A stretch of 27,906 nucleotides of DNA, from assembly GCA_047620505.1 (NCBI GenBank), contig JBLHKS010000082.1, positions 1 to 27,906 of the forward strand. Reading direction: 5' to 3'. Source of the stretch: JBLHKS01 sp047620505. Its GTDB lineage: Bacteria > Verrucomicrobiota > Verrucomicrobiia > Verrucomicrobiales > DEV007. Positions 1 to 5,398 of this stretch are shown in pieces. Position 1 is the stretch's first letter, and every line of letters begins with the position of its first letter. The position numbers and the translations under genes were made by a program. Under the pieces are notes generated by a model that was given only the letters and a program-made list of their open reading frames with translations, was not told where the DNA came from and did not search any database.

Positions 1-74
1 TTCCCTGGAACCGGGCAGTGGACAGACTGCACGAAATCTACGCCAATTTCTAAGGGAAGTTTTCCACACCGTTG
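1..74. repeat. Terminal 74-bp inverted repeat, left copy
   Basis: Bases 1-74 are the exact reverse complement of 27822-27895. Read on the plus strand the repeat contains the end of an open frame (PWNRAVDRLHEIYANF, stop TAA at 51-53) followed by 21 bases. The likeliest explanation is that both contig ends run into the same end of a multi-copy element such as an insertion sequence, with the tail being the C-terminus of its transposase. I do not recognise the family. A fold-back assembly chimera would also give this pattern. Confidence 0.9.
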
Positions 75-179
75 GAACATCACAATGCCGAGCATGAGCC
101 GAGCAATCAGCGGCGCGGCATTGTTGTCCGTTTTGAACAGAAATTGGAGTGTCTTCACTTTTCTGTTTTCCGGCTTGGA

Positions 180-971
180 TTACTTCGTCGCGACGACAGG
201 CTCGAACTGCTTACCGCGAAGCGGCACGCCGTAGTAGTCGTGAAGCACCCCGTCGTAGTCGACGTTCACGAGTGTGTGCGGATCGAACTTTGGCGAGTTT
301 TCGATCCGGTCGCGGGTCAGATCGTATGAAACCGACTTGTCCTCCCAGCGGATGAACTGCTCCCAACTCGGCGAGAGCAACACCTTGCGGCCCGGAAGCC
401 ACTTGCCTGTGTCGACGACAAAATAGCGGATCTGCCAAGGCTTGGTTTCGACCACGCAGTCCGCGACGGTCCCGACATCGCCATTGAGCGCCTTGACTTG
501 ATATCCCATCACTTTATTCGCGGAACGCAGGTGATGCTTGCGGATCTGCTCAAGCTCAGCGGAGAGTTCCGCAGGCTGCTGTTCGGAAGGCGGTGGAGTG
601 ATCGCCATCGGATACGGAGTCATACCCCACAAGTCAGGACCAACCCAGTAAGGCGGATGTCCGTAGTGCTTCGCCAACGCGTGCTCGTATTCTAACGACA
701 CCGGCTCGTGCTCGGCGAGCGGAGGGGAGGACTCGATTTGTTCCTTTGTCAGGGCGACGCCCATGCTGACATCGTGCTTTCCGAGATCCGGATTCTTAAA
801 CGAAAGCGGGCTCACGAGCACTTCATCGCGACTGAAGAAGCCGCCGACATCAACGACGATGTAGCGGATAGCGAAGTTGCGGTCGTCGAAGAGTAAGTCG
901 CAGCATTTACCGCAGGCGCCATCGATGGCTTCGACGGGCATTCCAATGAGGTTTTTGATCGTTCTAAACAT
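180..971 (-). CDS. Protein with two PRC-barrel domains
   Basis: A 263-residue soluble protein with two PRC-barrel-like repeats. The first (about residues 1-95) starts MFRTIKNLIGMPVEA and contains IRYIVVDVGGFF; the second (about 145-250) contains VMGYQVKALNGDVGTVADC and IRYFVVDTGKWLPG. Each repeat is followed by a segment of the type 'V.L.LTKEQIESSP' / 'YDLTRDRIENSP', which is usual for stand-alone bacterial PRC-barrel proteins linked to stress or envelope physiology; the molecular role is not known. There is no signal peptide. The ATG start is about 30 bases below a perfect sigma-54 promoter match at 1002-1016, and the NtrC-type activator gene is next upstream, so sigma-54 control is likely (inference). 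Confidence 0.88.
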   Translation of the reverse strand: MFRTIKNLIGMPVEAIDGACGKCCDLLFDDRNFAIRYIVVDVGGFFSRDEVLVSPLSFKNPDLGKHDVSMGVALTKEQIESSPPLAEHEPVSLEYEHALAKHYGHPPYWVGPDLWGMTPYPMAITPPPSEQQPAELSAELEQIRKHHLRSANKVMGYQVKALNGDVGTVADCVVETKPWQIRYFVVDTGKWLPGRKVLLSPSWEQFIRWEDKSVSYDLTRDRIENSPKFDPHTLVNVDYDGVLHDYYGVPLRGKQFEPVVATK

Positions 972-1001
972 AGTATTGTGGGTTGTTACGAATTCAAAGA
1001 C

Positions 1002-1016
1002 GCAACTTGCGTGCCA
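1002..1016 (-). promoter_or_regulatory. Sigma-54 (-24/-12) promoter of the PRC-barrel gene
   Basis: On the minus strand the sequence reads TGGCACG-CAAG-TTGC, a perfect match to the classical RpoN consensus TGGCACG-N4-TTGC. The GC of the -12 element predicts a transcript start near 990, about 19 bases before the ATG at 971. Confidence 0.75.
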
Positions 1017-1036
1017 GCGCCGGATCGCGGGTCAAA

Positions 1037-1050
1037 CCGGCAGCTGCTGG
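1037..1050. repeat. CCAGCAGCTGCTGG palindrome, 13/14 (intergenic)
   Basis: Reads CCGGCAGCTGCTGG, one mismatch to the 14-bp palindrome. It lies in the intergenic region, upstream of the sigma-54 promoter of the PRC-barrel gene, so it is not explained by codon choice. Confidence 0.75.
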
Positions 1051-1122
1051 AGCCGATCCGTGCAGATTACCCGGTCGCGGCGATGGCCAACCGTGCAAAG
1101 CGCCAGTCTCGCCCTGCGCCCA

Positions 1123-1388
1123 TTAATCAGACATTTCGCACGTAAAAATCCCAACGGGATTTCGCACAAACAGCCTGGGGTTGCCGCAACGAAGTGAAGG
1201 CTACCCCAGGAACTACCGCGATGTAAGATCCAAACAAGGCCGAAGGTCTTGCGTACCGTTCCGGATCGCTTTCAGCGATCATTATCAGTATGCACGACGA
1301 ACCCGGGTAGGACTCCGCTTCGCTACGGCCAACCCGGGGCTGATCATGCGAAATCCCTTTGGGATTTAACTGCGAATTGTCTGATTAA
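1123..1388. repeat. MITE-like element of stacked hairpins with terminal inverted repeats
   Basis: A 266-bp block bounded by TTAATCAGACA (1123-1133) and its exact reverse complement TGTCTGATTAA (1378-1388); the match extends inward imperfectly (TTTCGCA/TGCGAAT). Inside are AAATCCC-AAC-GGGATTT (1146-1162), CCTGGGGT/ACCCCAGG (1174-1181/1203-1210), GATCGCT-TTC-AGCGATC (1264-1280), CCCGGGT/ACCCGGG (1302-1308/1332-1338) and AAATCCC-TTT-GGGATTT (1351-1367). The two halves mirror each other. No convincing gene is inside. This fits a non-autonomous palindromic mobile repeat or a structured RNA; the 972-1394 gene-free interval otherwise holds only the sigma-54 promoter and one 14-bp palindrome. Confidence 0.7.
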
Positions 1389-1394
1389 CAATAT

Positions 1395-2744
1395 TCAATC
1401 AAGACTCAGCTTCTTGCGCTTACGATAAAGAGTCGTCTGATCGATCCCGAGAATGTCGGCGGCTTCCTGCATACTATCCGCTTGAGCGAGAATCTGCCGA
1501 ATGTGCGCGGCTTCGACTGTCTCCAACGGGATGCTGGCGCCGATGCGAAGGTCGTGATCGACGGCGGTTGCGCCAGAGGGGCCGGTGCCCAGGTCCGCGG
1601 GGGTGATCTGTTCGCCGCGGGCCAAAATCACGGCGCGCTCGATCGCGTTGCGCAGTTCGCGCAGATTGCCGGGCCATTCGTAAGCGCGGAGACAGTCGAA
1701 CGCCTCGGGGCTGAATTCGCGGACGGGACGACCGAATTGGGTGGCGAAAAACGTGAGATATTTTGTGGCGAAATGCGCGAGATCCTCTGGACGCGCTCGC
1801 AGGGGCGGCATTTCGACGGTGATGACGTTGAGGCGAAAATAGAGATCCTCGCGGAATTCGCCGGCTTCGACGCTTTGTTTCAGATCGCGGTTTGTCGCGG
1901 CGATGATGCGGACGTTAGCCTGGCGGGGCTTGCTTTCTCCGAGCCGCTCGTACTCGCGCTCCTGAAGGAGGCGCAGGAGTTTGGGCTGAATCTCAAGAGG
2001 TAGCTCGCCAATTTCATCGAGAAACAGCGTGCCGCCTTCGGCCGCCTTGACCTTGCCCCAGGTGTCTTTTACGGCGCCGGTGAAGGACCCTTTCAGGTGT
2101 CCGAAAAGTTCGCTCTCAAGCAGCTCTTTGGAAAGGCTGGGACAGCTGACGGTGACGAACGGTTTGCTGGCGTAGGAACTCTGAGTATGAACAGCGCGGG
2201 CGGCGACGCTCTTGCCGGTGCCGCTCTCTCCTAATATAACAATGGTAGCCGGCGTGTCCGCGGCGCGAAACATAATATCATACGCTTCACGCATCAGGTG
2301 GTCCGTGGACTCGAACTCCGGCTCGGGCGATTGACGTTGGACTTCTTCTTCCAGCTCCCCGATACGCGTCTCCATCCGGCGCGTCTTCTGCGCCAACGCG
2401 AGGACCTGGCGAAGGCGGTCGGCGGTGAAGGGTTTTTCGATGTAGTCCATCGCGCCAGCCTGCGTGGCTTTAACAGCCGTGCGAAGACCGGCATGGGCAG
2501 TGAAGATGACGACGGGCAGGCGCGGGTAAATCTTCTTGATTTGGCGCAGGACTTCGAGTCCGTCGTCCTCGCCGAGCTTGAGGTCGAGCAGGACGAGGTC
2601 GTATTGATCTTCCTTCAGTTTCAGCATCGCGACCTGCGCGCCGTCAGCGGTTTCTGCATAATGCCCTTCGGAATCGATCAACGCTTGAGTCGATTGCCTG
2701 ACGGTCTTTTCATCATCTACAACGAGAACATCCATAGTATCCAA
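1395..2744 (-). CDS. NtrC-family sigma-54-dependent response regulator
   Basis: A full-length 449-residue activator with three domains. The receiver (1-120) has the acidic pocket VVDDE, phosphoacceptor D54 in LLDLKLG and K104. The AAA+ domain (about 145-375) has Walker A GESGTGKS (172-179), Walker B GGTLFLDE (237-244) and the sigma-54 contact loop GSFTGA (219-224; the usual form is GAFTGA). The C-terminal Fis-type helix-turn-helix reads EAADILGIDQTTLYRKRKKL. It opens sigma-54 promoters by ATP hydrolysis after phosphorylation. It starts 4 bases after the stop of the receiver-kinase hybrid, so they are co-transcribed and the hybrid is the probable partner. Likely targets are the sigma-54 promoter matches in this window. 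Confidence 0.95.
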   Translation of the reverse strand: MDTMDVLVVDDEKTVRQSTQALIDSEGHYAETADGAQVAMLKLKEDQYDLVLLDLKLGEDDGLEVLRQIKKIYPRLPVVIFTAHAGLRTAVKATQAGAMDYIEKPFTADRLRQVLALAQKTRRMETRIGELEEEVQRQSPEPEFESTDHLMREAYDIMFRAADTPATIVILGESGTGKSVAARAVHTQSSYASKPFVTVSCPSLSKELLESELFGHLKGSFTGAVKDTWGKVKAAEGGTLFLDEIGELPLEIQPKLLRLLQEREYERLGESKPRQANVRIIAATNRDLKQSVEAGEFREDLYFRLNVITVEMPPLRARPEDLAHFATKYLTFFATQFGRPVREFSPEAFDCLRAYEWPGNLRELRNAIERAVILARGEQITPADLGTGPSGATAVDHDLRIGASIPLETVEAAHIRQILAQADSMQEAADILGIDQTTLYRKRKKLSLD

Positions 2745-2748
2745 TCAG

Positions 2749-3849
2749 TCAATCTTCCAGGGGCTTTGGCAGGGTGAAACAGAAACGGCTGCCTCCGTTT
2801 TTGGCGCCCGCGATCCAGATGCGGCCTCCGTGATGCTCGACGATCCGTTTGCAGAACGCCAAACCTAAGCCCGATCCGGGACTATCGCCGGCGCTCTTTG
2901 TCCGCCGGAACATTTCAAAGACGCGTTCGCGCTCGCTTGGCTCGATGCCGATACCGGCATCCTCGATTTCGATCCTGAGCCCGCCATCATTTTCGATGGC
3001 GCGGGCTTTGACGGAGGCGGTTTCGCCGTTGCGATATTTAATGGAGTTGGAAAGGAGGTTGTCCAGCAGCTGCTGAATCAAAAGCGGGTCGCCATGAACT
3101 GACGGCAGGGGCTGCTCGCAGGAAACCTGAAGCTCAACCGAGGAGTAGGCGTTCTGGATCGTGAAACAGGCATCGCGAAATTGGCGGTCGAGATCGACGG
3201 TCCCGAACTCCGATTCGTCGGCGCCGACGCGAGCGAATTCGAGAAGTCGACTGGCGAGTTTGGCGACATTGTTGATCGCCTGACGGCTGTCGGCGACAAA
3301 GCGGGTGGTGGATTGATCGAACGCGGCCTCGTGTTTGGCTTCGACGATGTCGAGGCAAGTCGTTACCACCTGCAAGGGCGTCCGAACTTCATGAGCGACG
3401 ATGGAAGCGAAGCGGTGAAGTTCTTCGTTACGCTCTTTCAGTTCGCGCGAGACCTGATGCCGGTGAATCGCATAGTGAATCGAACGAAACAGCAGCTCTG
3501 TCGTTAGGTCGGCTTTAATGAGGTAGTCCTGAGCCCCCTGGTCCATCGTCCGAACGGCAAATTCGACGTCGTCGAGCGACGTCAGGACGACCACGGGAAG
3601 GTCATCGGTCAGCGCGAAAATCCGGGGAAGAGTCTCGTCCATATCGGAATCCGGCAGCTTCAGATCGGCGAGAATAAGATCGAACGGCTCCTCTGCGAGG
3701 CAGGTTTCGGCTGCGGCGATCGTGGTCACGTGCCGGACGCCGACACCGGGATCCCCGACGCGGTCGAGGAGGCGCTGAATGAGAATCGCATGATCGGAGG
3801 TATCCTCGATCAGCAGAACGGAAACGGGCTTGCCGGAATTGGGGAGCAT
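2749..3849 (-). CDS. Receiver-histidine kinase hybrid (N-terminal receiver)
   Basis: About 366 residues from the ATG at 3849, 14 bases after the upstream receiver gene; a longer in-frame start at 3897 would overlap that gene and is less likely. The N-terminal receiver has VLLIEDTSDH, phosphoacceptor D62 (LADLKLP) and K112. A short coiled linker (RELKERNEELHRF) leads to HisKA with phospho-histidine H153 in VAHEVRTPL, then HATPase_c with the N box (DNLLSNSIKY), G1 (DAGIGIEP) and G2 (GSGLGLAFCKRIVEHHGG). There are no membrane segments, so it is cytosolic. The receiver-first order suggests a relay intermediate that takes phosphate from an upstream kinase and gates its own activity towards the NtrC-type regulator. 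A 13/14 palindrome (3063-3076) encodes its QQLL. Confidence 0.93.
   Translation of the reverse strand: MLPNSGKPVSVLLIEDTSDHAILIQRLLDRVGDPGVGVRHVTTIAAAETCLAEEPFDLILADLKLPDSDMDETLPRIFALTDDLPVVVLTSLDDVEFAVRTMDQGAQDYLIKADLTTELLFRSIHYAIHRHQVSRELKERNEELHRFASIVAHEVRTPLQVVTTCLDIVEAKHEAAFDQSTTRFVADSRQAINNVAKLASRLLEFARVGADESEFGTVDLDRQFRDACFTIQNAYSSVELQVSCEQPLPSVHGDPLLIQQLLDNLLSNSIKYRNGETASVKARAIENDGGLRIEIEDAGIGIEPSERERVFEMFRRTKSAGDSPGSGLGLAFCKRIVEHHGGRIWIAGAKNGGSRFCFTLPKPLED
3063..3076. repeat. CCAGCAGCTGCTGG palindrome, 13/14
   Basis: CCAGCAGCTGCTGA, inside the hybrid kinase gene in the CAG-CAG-CTG-CTG (QQLL) frame of LIQQLLDN. Confidence 0.85.
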
Positions 3850-3863
3850 GCTGACGGGTCGCC

Positions 3864-4298
3864 TCAGACGTGGGCCGGGTGATTCCAGGTGCCCCAATAC
3901 CGGCTCAGGTCATGAAGCATTTGGCGAAAGTCCGTAAAGTTGGCGGGCTTAACGAGATAGCTGTTCACGTGATGCTCGTAGGCGCGCGAGCGGTCGCTCT
4001 CGGCATCGGAGGTGGTGATGATGATGACCGGAATCGAGGCGAGGTTCGAATCCGCGCGGATCGCTTTGAGAACTTCGTGCCCATCGAGCTTAGGCATCTT
4101 GAGATCGAGTAGAATCACGTCCGGGCGCGGAGCGTCTTCAAACGGAGGTTCTTTGCGGAGATAAGCCAAGGCCTCGACTCCATCGTGCGCGCGATTCAGC
4201 ACGTTCCCGGCTCGCTCCCCCCGGAGATTGCGTGCAATCAGCTGGGCGTGGTCGTCGTCGTCTTCGACCACGAGATATCGGGTCACTTTCGGATCCAT
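3864..4298 (-). CDS. Rcp1-like single-domain response regulator, copy 1
   Basis: A 144-residue stand-alone receiver. It has EDDDDH, phosphoacceptor D65 (LLDLKMPKLDG), T96 and K117 (YLVKPAN), plus the insert FEDAPRPD and a C-terminal LSRYW typical of Rcp1-type regulators that pair with phytochrome kinases. It is nearly identical to the receiver at 4924-5370, differing at a few positions. ATG at 4298 is preferred because the alignment with the second copy begins at MDPK; the frame stays open upstream to 4391, but that stretch resembles the 3' end of the phytochrome gene and looks like duplication debris. Probable job: accept or buffer phosphate from the phytochrome kinase. Confidence 0.92.
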   Translation of the reverse strand: MDPKVTRYLVVEDDDDHAQLIARNLRGERAGNVLNRAHDGVEALAYLRKEPPFEDAPRPDVILLDLKMPKLDGHEVLKAIRADSNLASIPVIIITTSDAESDRSRAYEHHVNSYLVKPANFTDFRQMLHDLSRYWGTWNHPAHV

Positions 4299-4317
4299 CT
4301 TAGAGAAGGTCGTCGGT

Positions 4318-4372
4318 TTCATGAGACACACAAGACTTTCGGGCGGAAGTTGGGCGGGAGAAAGGCTCATCC
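4318..4372 (-). pseudogene. Remnant of the phytochrome kinase 3' end from tandem duplication
   Basis: This stretch resembles 5399-5453, the last codons of the phytochrome-like kinase gene; both contain AAGACTTTCGGGCGG in the same position relative to the following receiver. It is the debris expected if a unit made of kinase 3' end plus receiver was duplicated in tandem. It keeps no complete domain. Confidence 0.65.
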
Positions 4373-4390
4373 CCGCTCCGCTCCTTGACA

Positions 4391-4588
4391 ATGCCTCAAC
4401 CGCCGAAAGTTTCCCAGATCCTCCGCCTGCTCAAGGATGACTGCTGGGCACTGAAAAGTCAGCGCGGGAGTCACCGCCAGTTTGCACACCCGATCAAACC
4501 GGGTAAGGTCACGATCAACGGCAAGTCCAGTGCACATCCCTCGCGAGCCAACTGGGAGAGCATTCAAAAACAAGCCGGCTGGAAGTAA
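4391..4588 (+). CDS. hicA: HicA-family mRNA interferase toxin
   Basis: A 65-residue protein with the HicA double-stranded-RNA-binding-like fold: KVSQILRLLKDDCW, then the signature RGSHRQF with catalytic H28, HPIKPGKVTI, and a C-terminal SIQKQAGWK. HicA toxins cleave mRNA and are held inactive by HicB. The ATG at 4391 is preferred over an in-frame TTG two codons earlier. It lies 28 bases before hicB on the same strand, in the usual toxin-first order. It sits opposite to and between two duplicated receiver genes, which points to insertion there. DCW replaces the common DGW in helix 1; otherwise it looks intact. Confidence 0.9.
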   Translation: MPQPPKVSQILRLLKDDCWALKSQRGSHRQFAHPIKPGKVTINGKSSAHPSRANWESIQKQAGWK

Positions 4589-4616
4589 ATAGAACCACCA
4601 GAACCGCTCCCAGAAC

Positions 4617-4895
4617 ATGCGTTACCTTCTCGTGATTACCAAAGATCCGGACACCGATTACAGCGGCTGCTTCCCGGATGCGCCGGGTTGCTACGCGATC
4701 GGTGAATCCGCCGAAGAAGTGAAGTGGCGAGCCGCCGACTCGCTGATCGATCATCTGGCTGGCGAACCTCCTCCGCGTCCCCGGGATCTACAGGCCCTGG
4801 TAACCGATTCTGAGGCGGGGTTGACAGACTCTTCGGTCGTGGCCCTGACGTGGGTCGAATACGAGCCAGAGCCAGCAGCTGCTGTCGCGGCGTAG
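4617..4895 (+). CDS. hicB: HicB-family antitoxin (short form)
   Basis: A 92-residue protein that starts with the partial RNase H-like HicB fold: MRYLLVITKDPDTDYSGCFPD, then APGCYAIGESAEEVKWRAADSLIDHL. The rest (about residues 50-92) is proline- and acid-rich and shows no helix-turn-helix or ribbon-helix-helix, so it probably neutralises HicA without the usual DNA-binding domain. Autoregulation by HicB alone is therefore doubtful. The tail EPAAAVAA is encoded across a 13/14 copy of the palindrome (4872-4885), read in the Ala frame. No clear operator is visible upstream. Confidence 0.88.
   Translation: MRYLLVITKDPDTDYSGCFPDAPGCYAIGESAEEVKWRAADSLIDHLAGEPPPRPRDLQALVTDSEAGLTDSSVVALTWVEYEPEPAAAVAA
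4872..4885. repeat. CCAGCAGCTGCTGG palindrome, 13/14
   Basis: CCAGCAGCTGCTGT at the 3' end of hicB, read as Pro-Ala-Ala-Ala, not in the QQLL frame. Confidence 0.85.
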
Positions 4896-4923
4896 CTGGA
4901 CAATCCGACACCGAGGCTGAATT

Positions 4924-5370
4924 TCACGACCCGGCCGACCGGGCTGCAGCGTGATTCCAAGTGCCCCAATACCGGCTCAGGTCATGAAGCATTTCGCGAA
5001 ACTCCGCGAAGTCGGCGGGCTTAACGAGGTAGCTGTTTACGTGATGCTTGTAGGCGCGCGCGCGGTCGCTCTCGGCATCGGAGGTGGTCATGACGACTAC
5101 CGGAATCGGGGCGAGGTTCGAATCTTCGCGGATGGCTTTGAGCACTTCGTGCCCGTCGAGCTTTGGCATCTTGAGATCGAGTAGAATCACGTCAGGGCGC
5201 GGGGCATCTTCAAACGGAGGTGCTTTGCGGAGATAAGCCAAGGCCTCGGCGCCATCGCGCGCCCGGTTCAGCACATTGCCGGCTCGCTCCCCACGGAGGT
5301 TGCGCGCGATCAACTGGGCGTGGTCGTCGTCGTCTTCGACCACGAGATATCGGGTCATTTTTGGGTCCAT
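4924..5370 (-). CDS. Rcp1-like single-domain response regulator, copy 2
   Basis: A 148-residue receiver starting 28 bases after the phytochrome-like kinase stop, so it is the kinase's direct operon partner. D65 (LLDLKMPKLDG), T96 and K117 (YLVKPAD) are present, with the C-terminal LSRYW of Rcp1-like proteins. It differs from copy 1 at about a dozen positions (for example VVVMTTS against VIIITTS; DFAEFREML against NFTDFRQML) and has a different C-terminal tail (AAARSAGS), which suggests a duplication that has since diverged under constraint. It probably receives phosphate from the kinase and passes it to the receiver-kinase hybrid (inference). Confidence 0.93.
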   Translation of the reverse strand: MDPKMTRYLVVEDDDDHAQLIARNLRGERAGNVLNRARDGAEALAYLRKAPPFEDAPRPDVILLDLKMPKLDGHEVLKAIREDSNLAPIPVVVMTTSDAESDRARAYKHHVNSYLVKPADFAEFREMLHDLSRYWGTWNHAAARSAGS

Positions 5371-5398
5371 TTCAGTTAGTTAGGTAAGATTCGTAAAT

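Noticed and set aside
4299..4391. Longer N-terminus for receiver copy 1
   Set aside because: The alignment with copy 2 starts at 4298, and the extra codons are duplication debris.
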